Shown here piece by piece: positions 6,111 through 14,617 of a DNA stretch of 22,772 bases. Made by a program: the position numbers and the translations under genes. The notes beneath the pieces were generated by a model. That model did no database searches and was not told the origin of the DNA. It was given only the letters and a program-made list of their open reading frames with translations. The stretch is from Muribaculaceae bacterium (GTDB lineage Bacteria > Bacteroidota > Bacteroidia > Bacteroidales > Muribaculaceae), in assembly GCA_009775195.1 (NCBI GenBank), contig VSPF01000021.1:1-22772 (forward strand), read 5' to 3'. Within the stretch, counting starts at the first letter, position 1, and each line of letters opens with the position of its first letter.

Positions 6111-8059
6111 TTAGTAAAGCGATATACGGTGAATGTCTTTGCCGGTAAGAAAGTGCTCCAACGTGTGCGCCCCTTGATGTCGGCGCCCTCGGTGGTGGTG
6201 ACGGGTGCAATCAGCCCCGGGTTGTCGAGGGTGTTCTCGGCGGTCTCCGACGGGGCCTCGAGGCGCGTCTTGATAATCTTGGTGTAGGCCTGTTTGCGTT
6301 TGAGGCCCTTGAAGTCTACGGCAAAGGGCTGCTCGGTGTCGGAAGTGTTGGCAACCTTGATGATGATGTCGCCCGAGGGTTCGTCGATGACTGCCGAGGC
6401 AAAGATGTCGTCCTGGCCGGTGAGGGGCTTGCCGTCGCTGAGCAGGGGCAGCACGCGGCTGCCACGGTTGTGCATATAGAGCTGCTGTATGTAGTAGCTC
6501 GAGGTACGCATCGAGCGCGAGTTGTCGAACCAAATCATGTCGGGACGCCACTGCCAGCCCTCGACGTGTGCGAAGAGGGGCGCGTAGGTGGCCATCTCCA
6601 CGATGTCGGCGTTGCGTTCGAGGCCGGTCATAAAGGCGCCTTCGAGCAGGGCGGCATTGAAGTGGTTCAATTTTTTGCCCTTGCCGTGGCATGCATATTC
6701 GCCGGCAAATACTTTCGGGCCTTTGCGGTCGTAGCTGTCGTAGCGTGCGCCCTGGGAGAGGAACCATTTCTCGGGGCGGTAGAAGTGCTCGTCGACGAGG
6801 TCGACTTTGAGGCGTGTCATTTCGGGCCAGAGGTAGTCGAAGTTTTTGCCTTCGCTATCGGGGCCCGACGAACCGATGACCTTGATATCGGGATATTTGG
6901 CGCGGATAGCCTTGATGAAGGGTTCGAGGTGCTCGACGTATGTCGGGCCCCACTGCTCGTTGCCGATGGCGAGGTATTTGAGTCCGAATGGTGCGGGATG
7001 GCCCATGTCGGCGCGGAGCTTGCCCCATACGGTGGTGGTGTCGCCGTTGGCGAACTCGACGAGGTCGAGGGCGTCCTGTATGTAGGGCTGCAGCTCGTCC
7101 ATGTGCGGATGGGCCTTGGGGTCGCGGTTCTGGAACTGGCATACCATGCCGACATTGAGCACGGGCAGTGGTGCTGCACCGATTTTCTCGCTCAGCAAGA
7201 AGTATTCGTAGAAGCCGAGGCCGTACGACTGATAGTAGTCGGGATAGAAGCGGTGGGGGAATGTGTAGTGCCAGCGGTTGAGGTTGGTGGGGCGGTTTTC
7301 AACCTGGCCCACGGTGTGTTTCCACTGGTAGCGGTCGCCGACCTCGGTGCCCTCGACTATGCAGCCGCCGGGGAAGCGGAATACGCCGGGTTTGAGGTCT
7401 TCGAGCGCCTGAACGAGGTCGGTGCGCAGGCCGTTCCAAGTGTGCTCGGGGAAGAGCGAGATGTGCTCGGCATCGACAATGTTCTTGTCGGGATGCGCCA
7501 GGAAGATGCGCAGTATGCCCTTGTTGACCGAGTTGTTGGCCTTGAGGGTGGCGGTGTAGCGCTGCCAGTCTTTCGATGTCACGTCGATGTCGGCCTTGGC
7601 ATAGACCTGAGTCTCGCCCATCGACGAGGGGTCGGCCAGCTCGACACGAATTTTAGCAGGGCCTTCCGGGGCGCGGAGCCATGCCGAGAAGAGGTAGGTA
7701 GAGTCTTTGTGGACGGTCACACCAAAGAAGCCTTCGTTCTGCAGGCCGGTGTATTTGTCGCTGTGGCCCGAGGGCGACAGGCGCACGTAGTGGGGGTTGG
7801 CCTCGAAGGGTCCGTCGTCGCGCACGGCAAGGTTGCCGAATGCCGTCCAGCCGGTCAGCGGCTGCTGGAACTCGAAAGAGCGGTTCTTGACCATCTCGGC
7901 GTAGAGGCCGCCGTCGGCGCCATAGTTGATGTCTTCGAAAAAGATGCCGTACATCGTCGGCGAAACCTCGGCCCCGGGCTTGTTAGCCTCGAGGACTGCC
8001 GTCTCTGCTGCTGCTGAGAGCATGGTACCGGCAAGTAATAATGACAGTATGCGTTTCAT
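6107..8059 (-). CDS. GH51 alpha-L-arabinofuranosidase, exported
   Basis: A 650-residue glycoside hydrolase family 51 enzyme that cleaves terminal alpha-L-arabinofuranose from arabinan, arabinoxylan or arabinogalactan. Residues 1-18 form a signal peptide. The GIFFEDINYGADGGLYAEMV segment (about 38-57) is typical of the family. A carbohydrate-binding-like insert spans about 70-205, and the barrel follows with GGCIVEG (231-237). Glu368 in GNEQWG is the acid/base; Glu454 in AGEYACHG is the likely nucleophile. It is the first gene of a two-gene operon with GH35 (4-nt overlap). No SusC/SusD transporter or regulator is adjacent. Confidence 0.93.
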   Translation of the reverse strand: MKRILSLLLAGTMLSAAAETAVLEANKPGAEVSPTMYGIFFEDINYGADGGLYAEMVKNRSFEFQQPLTGWTAFGNLAVRDDGPFEANPHYVRLSPSGHSDKYTGLQNEGFFGVTVHKDSTYLFSAWLRAPEGPAKIRVELADPSSMGETQVYAKADIDVTSKDWQRYTATLKANNSVNKGILRIFLAHPDKNIVDAEHISLFPEHTWNGLRTDLVQALEDLKPGVFRFPGGCIVEGTEVGDRYQWKHTVGQVENRPTNLNRWHYTFPHRFYPDYYQSYGLGFYEYFLLSEKIGAAPLPVLNVGMVCQFQNRDPKAHPHMDELQPYIQDALDLVEFANGDTTTVWGKLRADMGHPAPFGLKYLAIGNEQWGPTYVEHLEPFIKAIRAKYPDIKVIGSSGPDSEGKNFDYLWPEMTRLKVDLVDEHFYRPEKWFLSQGARYDSYDRKGPKVFAGEYACHGKGKKLNHFNAALLEGAFMTGLERNADIVEMATYAPLFAHVEGWQWRPDMIWFDNSRSMRTSSYYIQQLYMHNRGSRVLPLLSDGKPLTGQDDIFASAVIDEPSGDIIIKVANTSDTEQPFAVDFKGLKRKQAYTKIIKTRLEAPSETAENTLDNPGLIAPVTTTEGADIKGRTRWSTFLPAKTFTVYRFTK

Positions 8060-8076
8060 GATTATCAGATTTTTTG

Positions 8077-8084
8077 CAAAAATA
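8077..8084 (-). promoter_or_regulatory. promoter -7 box (TATTTTTG) of the GH51-GH35 operon
   Basis: The minus strand reads TATTTTTG, matching TAnnTTTG, 17 nt before the GH51 ATG. The nearest upstream TTTG is only 12 nt away and the next is 27 nt away, so the -33 box is not convincing. The leader would be about 12 nt. Confidence 0.4.
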
Positions 8085-8149
8085 CGAAAATATCGCCAAA
8101 GAACAGGCTTGCAAATTTGTCAAAAATAGTGAATTATATTTCTTTATCT

Positions 8150-8161
8150 AAGTTTCGCAAG
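8150..8161 (+). repeat. AAGTTTCGCAAG intergenic motif, copy 2
   Basis: An exact copy of the 12-mer between the ribF stop and the GH51 promoter. The AACTT arm that completes a hairpin at the other two sites is absent here. Confidence 0.5.
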
Positions 8162-8168
8162 TCTATGA

Positions 8169-9038
8169 CTACTCGCCCCAGGCACTGGCGGCGGCGCGGT
8201 CGCGGGCGAGTTGTGCCTTGAGGGCGGCGAGGGTGGGGAATGCCTTTTCGGGGCGGAGGCGGTCGAGGATATCGATGTCGAGGGCGCGGCCATAAAGGTC
8301 GCCGTCGTAGTCGAAGATATTAACCTCGAGGGTCTTGCCCCGGCCATCGTCGAGCGTGGGGCGCATGCCCGTATTGGCCATGCCGCGAAGTGTGCTGCCG
8401 TCGAGGTGCACGTCGACAACGTAGGCTCCGTCGGGCGGCAGGAGCTGGCGCGGGTCTGACAACTCGATATTGGCCGTCGGGAAACCGATAGTGCGCCCTA
8501 CCCTGTTGCCCTCGACCACCTTGCCACGGACGGTATATTCATGGCCGAGCATCGCGCGCACAGCGGCTATGTCGCCGGCAATCACGGCATTGCGTATTGC
8601 CGAGCTACTTGGCTGATAGTCACCGGCGGTAACGCGACCTACGGTATAGACCTCGGCCCCGAGGTCGCCGACAAGCGACCGTGCATCGAGGTGGTCGCTG
8701 CCTATGCGGTTGTCGTAGCCCATGACGAGAGCCTCGACACCATAAAGTTCTCGGAGTCGTTGCAAAAAGGTCGCCGCCGGCATGGCAAAGTCGGCCTTCG
8801 AAAAGTTCATCACATTGACCGGCAAGCCGAAAATCTCCTCAATCAGTTCACGCTTGAGGTCTGGAGGCGTGATAAGCGGCATAGCCTCGCCGGTAAGCGT
8901 CTCGCGCGGATGGGTGTCGAATGTAAAGACTATAGGCCGGCAGTTAGTCTCGGCGCCCTTTTCGACCAAAGCCGACAATATGGCGCGGTGCCCGAGATGG
9001 ACACCGTCGAACATGCCGATTGCGGCTATCGACTTCAT
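8169..9038 (-). CDS. ribF: bifunctional riboflavin kinase / FAD synthetase
   Basis: Converts riboflavin to FMN and then to FAD in the cytoplasm. The 289 residues show the N-terminal FMN adenylyltransferase domain with HLGH (14-17) and SSSAIR (144-149). The C-terminal flavokinase domain has GNRVGRTIGFPTANI (about 177-191) and LEVNIFDYDGDLYG. The protein begins close to the nucleotide-binding motif (MFDGVHLGH at residue 9), so its N-terminus is shorter than in many homologues. No better upstream start is available because its ATG shares one base with the TAA of the HAD gene (TAATG), which argues for coupling. Confidence 0.94.
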   Translation of the reverse strand: MKSIAAIGMFDGVHLGHRAILSALVEKGAETNCRPIVFTFDTHPRETLTGEAMPLITPPDLKRELIEEIFGLPVNVMNFSKADFAMPAATFLQRLRELYGVEALVMGYDNRIGSDHLDARSLVGDLGAEVYTVGRVTAGDYQPSSSAIRNAVIAGDIAAVRAMLGHEYTVRGKVVEGNRVGRTIGFPTANIELSDPRQLLPPDGAYVVDVHLDGSTLRGMANTGMRPTLDDGRGKTLEVNIFDYDGDLYGRALDIDILDRLRPEKAFPTLAALKAQLARDRAAASAWGE

Positions 9039-9652
9039 TATTTCGAGGGTAAATAGTCAACAAACTCGGTGCCGGGCTTGACCTCGACGGCGTTGAAACC
9101 GAGCGACCTGGCAACTTCTACATTAGCGGCCGAGTCGTCGAAGAAGAGAGTTTCGGCCGGGACGATGCCGAGGTTTTCGACAGTGTAGTTAAAGATTGCC
9201 GGGTCGGGCTTGAGGGCCTTGGCCTCGAATGATGTGACGATGCCGTCGAAATAGTCTTCGCGCCTGAGACCTTCCTTGCCAAACTCGCTGGCAATGACGC
9301 CTCGCCACATAATGGGGTTGGTATTGCTGAGCACGTAGATGCCGTAGCCCTCGCAGCGTAGGCGGCGCAGGGCCTCGAGGCGGTGAAGAGGTATGCCGAC
9401 AATAAATTTTTGAAAGGCTGTGTCAATCTGATAGTCGGTCACACCGGCAGGGAGGGCCTTGTGCAACTCGCTATGGAATGTATCGGTATTGATAGAACCC
9501 TCTTCGATAGCTTTGAATATACCTTTCTGGCCATAGAGGCCGAAGAAAGAGTCGGGGTCCTGAAGTCCGAGAGCGGCAAAGGCATCGACACAATGCTGAC
9601 GCTCAATATCTACAATAACGCCGCCGAGGTCAAAAAGAAGGTTCTTAATCAT
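9038..9652 (-). CDS. HAD superfamily hydrolase (YihX-like subfamily IA)
   Basis: A cytoplasmic phosphatase of the haloacid dehalogenase fold, 204 residues. Motif I is FDLGGVIVD (nucleophile Asp8), motif II VLSNTN (108-112), motif III Lys148 in KPDPAIF, and motif IV FFDDSAAN (Asp172, Asp173). The DLGG form of motif I is the one found in YihX-like sugar-phosphate phosphatases and in FMN phosphatases of plants and bacteria. The overlap with ribF makes a role in flavin or nucleotide phosphate metabolism possible, but the substrate is not determined by sequence. Confidence 0.85.
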   Translation of the reverse strand: MIKNLLFDLGGVIVDIERQHCVDAFAALGLQDPDSFFGLYGQKGIFKAIEEGSINTDTFHSELHKALPAGVTDYQIDTAFQKFIVGIPLHRLEALRRLRCEGYGIYVLSNTNPIMWRGVIASEFGKEGLRREDYFDGIVTSFEAKALKPDPAIFNYTVENLGIVPAETLFFDDSAANVEVARSLGFNAVEVKPGTEFVDYLPSK

Positions 9653-9666
9653 AGATAGTAATTTGA

Positions 9667-9693
9667 TTTAAGTTTCGCAAGCTTCAACTTAAA
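9667..9693. repeat. AAGTTTCGCAAG motif, copy 3, in a hairpin
   Basis: TTTAAGTT (9667-9674) and AACTTAAA (9686-9693) form a perfect 8-bp stem whose loop is TCGCAAGCTTC. The 12-mer AAGTTTCGCAAG occupies 9670-9681. It lies just upstream of the HAD gene. Confidence 0.5.
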
Positions 9694-9785
9694 TGGTTAA
9701 GGGTTAAAGTTTAAGGTTTAAGGAGAAAGGCAAGGGAGGGATAGGATAATCTATATAGACTTTAAACCTCAAACTTCAAACTAAC
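9694..9785. repeat. GGTTTAAGG-type intergenic repeat tract
   Basis: GGTTAAGGGTTAAAG and GTTTAAGGTTTAAGG (9694-9723) are followed by the inverted form CTTTAAACCTC (9760-9770). Related tracts lie at 17218-17236 and 19245-19337, and the 11-mer CTTTAAACCTC recurs exactly at 19311-19321. The palindrome TCTATATAGA (9750-9759) lies between the arms. Function unknown. Confidence 0.5.
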
Positions 9786-9792
9786 AAAGTTA
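9785..9792 (-). promoter_or_regulatory. possible promoter -7 box (TAACTTTG) for HAD-ribF
   Basis: An exact TAnnTTTG match on the minus strand, directly after the hairpin that follows tRNA-Glu. No TTTG is at the right distance upstream, so this is a weak call. The leader would be about 130 nt and would carry the repeat tract. Confidence 0.25.
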
Positions 9793-9793
9793 A

Positions 9794-9820
9794 GGCTCTA
9801 ACCGTAAATCGATTAGAGCC
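9794..9820 (-). terminator. terminator-like hairpin after tRNA-Glu
   Basis: GGCTCTAA (9794-9801) and TTAGAGCC (9813-9820) form a perfect 8-bp stem, 6 nt beyond the tRNA 3' end on the minus strand. Only a short TTAA tail follows, so termination is likely but not certain. Confidence 0.5.
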
Positions 9821-9826
9821 GAAGTG

Positions 9827-9898
9827 TAGCCCATAGCAGAATCGAACTGCTCTTTCAAGAATGAAAATCTTGCGTCCTAACCGATAGACGAATGGGCC
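9827..9898 (-). tRNA. tRNA-Glu (UUC), copy 1
   Basis: The minus strand folds as a full cloverleaf of 72 nt without an encoded CCA. The acceptor is GGCCCAT/ATGGGCT, the anticodon arm CAAGA-TTTTCAT-TCTTG has anticodon TTC, and the T arm is AGCAG-TTCGATT-CTGCT. It is identical over all 72 nt to the copy at 10240-10311. Confidence 0.97.
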
Positions 9899-9943
9899 AT
9901 CAGAGCCTCCGTGATAGAGGAAAGACGATTTAAGAAAGCGCGG

Positions 9944-10201
9944 TTACGCAGCGAGCTTTGCGATGTGGCGTGCGAGCTTGCTCTTGAGGTTGGCGGCTTT
10001 GTTCTTAGAGATGGTGTTCTTAGCAGCCAGACGGTCGAGCATGGCGGTCACTTCGCGGTAGCGAGCCTCGGCAGCGGCCTTGTCGGTCATCTTGCGGAGA
10101 GCGCGGACAGCGTTACGGACAGTTTTGGCATAGTAGCGATTGCGCAGACGACGGGCGATTGTCTGGCGGATACGCTTTTTAGAAGAATCGTGATTTGCCA
10201 T
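9944..10201 (-). CDS. rpsT: 30S ribosomal protein S20
   Basis: An 85-residue, highly basic, mostly helical primary-binding protein of the 30S subunit that contacts 16S rRNA. The start MANHDSSKKRIRQTIARRLR and the C-terminal NTISKNKAANLKSKLARHI segment are characteristic of S20. It lies between two identical tRNA-Glu genes on the same strand and is probably read from the promoter in front of the upstream tRNA, so tRNA processing would release its mRNA. A small CCTC/GAGG hairpin lies between its stop and the downstream tRNA (about 9906-9919). Confidence 0.96.
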   Translation of the reverse strand: MANHDSSKKRIRQTIARRLRNRYYAKTVRNAVRALRKMTDKAAAEARYREVTAMLDRLAAKNTISKNKAANLKSKLARHIAKLAA

Positions 10202-10239
10202 TTTGTATGCGGTAATTCTTTATTTTCTGATTAATTAAG

Positions 10240-10311
10240 TAGCCCATAGCAGAATCGAACTGCTCTTTCAAGAATGAAAATCTTGCGTCCTAACCGATAG
10301 ACGAATGGGCC
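10240..10311 (-). tRNA. tRNA-Glu (UUC), copy 2
   Basis: The same 72-nt cloverleaf and TTC anticodon as the copy at 9827-9898. It lies 38 nt upstream of rpsT and starts about 14 nt after the predicted transcription start. Confidence 0.97.
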
Positions 10312-10329
10312 ATGCGCTTTTTGCGAGTG

Positions 10330-10361
10330 CAAATTTAGATATTATTTCCGACGTGGGCAAA
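10330..10361 (-). promoter_or_regulatory. promoter of the tRNA-Glu / rpsT / tRNA-Glu unit
   Basis: On the minus strand TTTG (10361-10358), a 20-nt spacer, then TAAATTTG (10337-10330). Both boxes and the spacing fit the Bacteroidetes sigma-ABfr consensus. Confidence 0.8.
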
Positions 10362-10403
10362 CATTATCACTCACAATCGCAATTTTTAATATATTTTCAC
10401 ATT

Positions 10404-13400
10404 TCATCGCGCTGTAACGGCTATGCGGCGCGAGGCAGTCTCGTAGCTCTTGCCGTCGGCGGTGATGGTGGCGCGGTAGAGATAGATGCCGCGACCCACG
10501 CGGCGGCCGGCATTGTCGCTGAGGTCCCAGCTCACGGGAACCGACAGGAACATGTCGCTACGACCGCTCGAAGTGCCGCTCCATACCGGTCGGCCTATGA
10601 GGTTGTAGACCGTCACGGTCACGGTCACATTACCGTCGGGCTGGTTGTGGCTGAGGTAGAAGTTGGCCGTTGTCGAGGCAGGGTTGGCATCGGAGTAGAC
10701 ATCGTAAATCTTGGGTGCCATACCCTCGACCACGGTGAAGTCGACAGTCTTCTCGGCAGGGTTGCCCGTGGTGTCCCACACGCGCAGGGTCAGGGTATGC
10801 GGGCCGGGCTGCAGCCCGCTCATGGGGTAGTTGAGCACACCCGACGGGCTGCCGTCGGCCGAGGGGGTATAGTAGTCCGACAGGCCTGTAAAAGTCTTTG
10901 TGCCGTCGACTATGGCCGTAAGCTGGTGGCCGATGCCGGCAGAAGATATGTTGATGCCCACATCGTCGCGGAGCTGCGCTATGAGCATGGGGGTGTCGTT
11001 GACGGCGTCGCCGCTGCGGAAATCGCTGTGGTTGAGAACCAGCGACTCAATCACAGGCGCCTTGTCGTCGGGCGCGACAGTCTCGTCGTAGCCGTAGACA
11101 TAGAAGTCGCGGCATAGGCCCACGGCCTCGGTATTGTTGACGGTCGAATAAGCGTAGAGCGACATAGTTGCCGGGCGGAAGTTCTGAGCCAGTTCGGCAG
11201 GCATGGCCACGTCGAGGCTGAAACGGCCGTCCTTTATCAGAGTCGAGCCTGTGTATATCCGTTCGCCGATATCTTCGAAGTTTGCCACGCGGCCCTCTCC
11301 GCGCCCCTTTGTGGTGACGGTGCGCTCGGCATCAAAAATGTCAATCATCAACACGCCCTCGAAGTCGCCGAGTTCCGAACCGTCGGCGGCGGTGATTGTG
11401 CCCGATATGTTTGCGCGCTCGAGAGCCGCCAGGGTAGGCTGTGCGCCCTGGCCATAGAGAGGCGCGCCCTTGATACTGTCGACACGCACGTTGTTATAGG
11501 GCATCGCCAGGGGCAGGGCCGGGTCGCCGACAAAGATGTAGCGGAGGCGGTTTTCGTCGGATGTGGGCTTCTCGTTATTATCGTCGCGAATGTCGTTTTT
11601 GGCCTGGCGGTAAATTTCACCGGGAGTGAGGCTACGGCCGTCGGCACCGGTCTTGGCGAGGGCGCGGCCTATGGCGGCGGTGAGCCTGCCATTAGCCGGT
11701 ATAAACACCGGGCGCACCGCGCTAATCATGCCTATGGCACCGCCGTAACGCTCGAGATACATCAGTTCGCCACCGCTGATACGGCGCGAGTCGAGGCGCA
11801 GGAAGTCGCACGTGGCGGCATAGATAAACGGCCAGTGGCGCAGGTAGAGGCTGTTGAGGTCGCTATACGACAGCATCCCCTCTTTGGTCCAGCCCGTAGG
11901 ACTGGCGTGGCCCACAAAGTTCCACCACACCACTCCCTCGTCGAGCATACGGTACATGGCGTTGCGCGCGTCGGGATATGTGCTGCCAACATAGTCGTAG
12001 GCATCGATATAGATTTTTCGCGGCAGCATATAGCCGCCACCCGAGGTGTCGTACTGGCCGAGGAGGGCCTCGGTCTGGTCGAGGTGTATGCCGTTGTCCT
12101 CGTCGTCGCAGAGGAAGAGGAAGCGATGCTTCCACGCCGACTTCTTCGACTTGTTGACATACTCTATGCTCTTGTCGACGGCATTGCGCGCCTCGAGTAC
12201 CGTAGTGACGGGTATTCGGCCGATTGCTATGGATAGCTTGTCGGTGCTCATCGACGCGCCCGAACCGTCTTCGAGCATGGCGGTGATATCGTCGGAGCAA
12301 TATCCGGTGTTGTCGCTCAGCGACGCTGCAGCCCCTCGCGGCATCCACGAGGGCAGCGTGGGATAGGCGGGCGCATAGGCTGTGAGGCCGCGATTGTCGA
12401 GGGTGGTACGTGCAAACAAGATGGCGTAGCGCAAGCCGCCACGGTCGTATAGCATCTTGAAAAAGCGGCGTATGCCGCCGATGTCGGGGGTGCCGCTCGA
12501 AAATTCGTTGTATATTTCGTCGGGGGTGACCACGGCCACGGCAAGACTGTCGCCCGAGGAGGCATGGAAGTCGGCCAGGCGCAGGGCTTGTTCGCGGAAG
12601 GGTGCCGGGGTCACGATAACCATGTTGATACCGCTCAGTGCATGGAGGTTTTGATTTGTCACCGTGCCAACGAGTGCCGGTGCCGGCATCCTCGAGGCAT
12701 CGGTAAAGGCGGCATAGTCGCGCATGGCGGTGCCGTTCATGCCCCAGCGGTATGCGCCGTCGTCGGTCGCGCCATTGACAGCTTTGAGATTGAGCGGGTC
12801 GGTGACGTCCCACAGCGTAAGTGCCGAGGCATTGGCGCAGGCAAGACGGTTGGCGGCTTTGTCGGTGCTGAACGACTTGTAGCCCGCAGCCGGCAGGGCC
12901 AGACTACGCTCGTAGTTGATGCTGACATAGTTGAGGTTTGCAGCCGAGACCGTGCCGCCACCGTTGAAGGCCACCTCTACCTCGGTCGAGGCCGGGGCCG
13001 GCGAAGCGAAGGCCACGCTGTTGCGGGCTATGGTCTCGGTGCCGTGTATATAGTCGCTCTTAGAAGTGGCCTCTATCGTGGTCGAGGATGCCTCGCTGCC
13101 AAAGAGCGAAACCTTCAAGCTCCCCCTGCCATCCATGGCCGTGATTACCGACACCTGGTACGAGAGCGCACCACCCGGCACGGCGTCTGGCGTGGCAAAC
13201 GACACCTTGCGCCTGGTGGTGAAGCGCATGTCTTCGCCAAGCAGCAGGGGGCCGGCCTCGCCCTGCACCTGGGTAAGTTCTTGTTCATGGTGCAGACGGC
13301 ACATATAGCTGTCGGCGAGGGCGGCATCAGCCCCGGGAGCATAGCCCGTAGCGTCAATCGAGCGCGCCTCCTCGCCATCGGCAAGTTCGCCTACAAAGTA

Positions 13401-13808
13401 ATATCCGGCATCAGAATAGTCGTTTTGGGCATAGTAGTAGCCATTAGAAACAGCCCGGGTCCATTCTCCGGCCCCTACGCCGTAGAAGACGATGCCCTGC
13501 TGGGTTACAAGCGACTGAACGGCGGGCAGGTCGTCGATATAGTTGCCGAGCGACAGTACGTCGTCCTGGCGGCGGCCACCATAGCCTTTAATAACCACTT
13601 TTTGCGGGTCGCTGAAGCCCCACGAACGGAGCCGGCTCGTCGGTATGCAATAGAGTCCGTCGGCATCGACCCTGACCTTGACCCAGCGGCCTTCGGCGAG
13701 GGCCGACTTGTCGGTGTAGACGGATGTGTCGAAAGCCCGCGCAGCAACAGGCACGAGCAGCATCAGCAATACGGATATTAAATATGCGATATATGACGGT
13801 TTAATCAT
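10404..13808 (-). CDS. porU: type IX secretion system sortase PorU (C25 gingipain-like)
   Basis: The C-terminal signal peptidase/sortase of the type IX system. It removes the sorting tail of cargo at the cell surface and joins cargo to anionic lipopolysaccharide. The ATG at 13808 is preferred (1134 residues) over an upstream TTG at 13826 because it begins directly at the signal peptide (MIKPSYIAYLISVLLMLLVP). The catalytic dyad of the C25 domain is visible: His634 in VGHASPTGW and Cys667 in YAATCDF. The protein ends in a type IX CTD-like beta sandwich (VYNLIGRPVW ... GRGIYLYRATI). In Porphyromonas, porU lies next to porV; here porV is absent. The stop of a GH25 gene is 22 nt upstream, so the two are probably co-transcribed. 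The C10 protease in this window is a likely substrate. Confidence 0.9.
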   Translation of the reverse strand: MIKPSYIAYLISVLLMLLVPVAARAFDTSVYTDKSALAEGRWVKVRVDADGLYCIPTSRLRSWGFSDPQKVVIKGYGGRRQDDVLSLGNYIDDLPAVQSLVTQQGIVFYGVGAGEWTRAVSNGYYYAQNDYSDAGYYFVGELADGEEARSIDATGYAPGADAALADSYMCRLHHEQELTQVQGEAGPLLLGEDMRFTTRRKVSFATPDAVPGGALSYQVSVITAMDGRGSLKVSLFGSEASSTTIEATSKSDYIHGTETIARNSVAFASPAPASTEVEVAFNGGGTVSAANLNYVSINYERSLALPAAGYKSFSTDKAANRLACANASALTLWDVTDPLNLKAVNGATDDGAYRWGMNGTAMRDYAAFTDASRMPAPALVGTVTNQNLHALSGINMVIVTPAPFREQALRLADFHASSGDSLAVAVVTPDEIYNEFSSGTPDIGGIRRFFKMLYDRGGLRYAILFARTTLDNRGLTAYAPAYPTLPSWMPRGAAASLSDNTGYCSDDITAMLEDGSGASMSTDKLSIAIGRIPVTTVLEARNAVDKSIEYVNKSKKSAWKHRFLFLCDDEDNGIHLDQTEALLGQYDTSGGGYMLPRKIYIDAYDYVGSTYPDARNAMYRMLDEGVVWWNFVGHASPTGWTKEGMLSYSDLNSLYLRHWPFIYAATCDFLRLDSRRISGGELMYLERYGGAIGMISAVRPVFIPANGRLTAAIGRALAKTGADGRSLTPGEIYRQAKNDIRDDNNEKPTSDENRLRYIFVGDPALPLAMPYNNVRVDSIKGAPLYGQGAQPTLAALERANISGTITAADGSELGDFEGVLMIDIFDAERTVTTKGRGEGRVANFEDIGERIYTGSTLIKDGRFSLDVAMPAELAQNFRPATMSLYAYSTVNNTEAVGLCRDFYVYGYDETVAPDDKAPVIESLVLNHSDFRSGDAVNDTPMLIAQLRDDVGINISSAGIGHQLTAIVDGTKTFTGLSDYYTPSADGSPSGVLNYPMSGLQPGPHTLTLRVWDTTGNPAEKTVDFTVVEGMAPKIYDVYSDANPASTTANFYLSHNQPDGNVTVTVTVYNLIGRPVWSGTSSGRSDMFLSVPVSWDLSDNAGRRVGRGIYLYRATITADGKSYETASRRIAVTAR

Positions 13809-13830
13809 GGAGAGCGTAATTATCAATAGA

Positions 13831-14613
13831 CTAACGTCGCAAAGGCTGCTTTATTGTATTCGACAGCGAGTCGAGCCATTGCAGCCACTCGCCACGACTG
13901 CCGTTGAATATGTTCAAGTCTACTTCGCCTACTATGCCGGGCACTTTGCCCACGTGGCTGTGCTGCCATATCCGCCATGGGCGACGGGTCAGCGGCGGGT
14001 CGGTAAACGAACATATCCACAGCTCAGGGTCGCTACCGTCGAGGCTGTCGTACTGGTGGCGTACAAACCGTGCGTCGCCGTTTTTATTGGTATATATTAT
14101 AGTGGGACCGCGCTGCGAACCGACAACGGCAACCATCGTAGCTATACGCTCGTTGATGATTTCGGTCGCCACACCGGCAGGGTTGCCCCACTCCTCGATA
14201 TCGATTGCCATAGGCAGTTGCAGGTCGCACTTCTCGGTCGAGGTAAGGAAATTGGCAGCCTGCCCCATGCCGTCGCAGTCGAAACGGAAGAAATGGTAGG
14301 CACCGACTTTGAGCCCGGCGCGCCTGGCGGCAAGGTAGTTGCGCAGGAAGGCCGGGTCATTAAGCGTAAGGCCCTCGCTGGCCTTGAGGTAGACAAAGTC
14401 GATGCCGGCGGCGGCAATCGAGTCGAAATCGGGGGCGCCATTGTGGGCCGAGATATCGAGGCCGCGCACAGGGTAGCGCGCATAGTCGACCTCGACATGA
14501 GGCTGGCGCGGCCGCAGTACGCGCCACAAGGCCACACCCCCGGCAAGTACCGCCGTGAGCACCACAAGCCCTATGGCTATCGCCCGGGCACCTCTGTCGC
14601 TGAGCCGCTTCAC
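13831..14613 (-). CDS. membrane-anchored GH25 muramidase
   Basis: A family 25 lysozyme that cleaves the MurNAc-GlcNAc bond of peptidoglycan, 260 residues. Residues about 11-32 form one transmembrane segment after a basic start, so the enzyme would face the periplasm anchored in the inner membrane. Asp53 in GLDISAHNG and the DxE pair Asp138/Glu140 in AIDIEEWG are the family's active-site residues. GAYHFFRF and WIWQ-like WRIWQHS are also typical. The start is GTG, placed only 4 nt after a good -7 box, so the mRNA may be leaderless. It precedes porU by 22 nt. Confidence 0.88.
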   Translation of the reverse strand: MKRLSDRGARAIAIGLVVLTAVLAGGVALWRVLRPRQPHVEVDYARYPVRGLDISAHNGAPDFDSIAAAGIDFVYLKASEGLTLNDPAFLRNYLAARRAGLKVGAYHFFRFDCDGMGQAANFLTSTEKCDLQLPMAIDIEEWGNPAGVATEIINERIATMVAVVGSQRGPTIIYTNKNGDARFVRHQYDSLDGSDPELWICSFTDPPLTRRPWRIWQHSHVGKVPGIVGEVDLNIFNGSRGEWLQWLDSLSNTIKQPLRR

Positions 14614-14617
14614 ACTA

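Noticed and set aside
6470..8017. 515-codon plus-strand ORF opposite GH51
   Set aside because: It is an antisense shadow of a clear GH51 gene in GC-rich DNA with strong codon bias.
12564..13781. 405-codon plus-strand ORF opposite porU
   Set aside because: It is an antisense shadow; PorU motifs on the minus strand are unambiguous.
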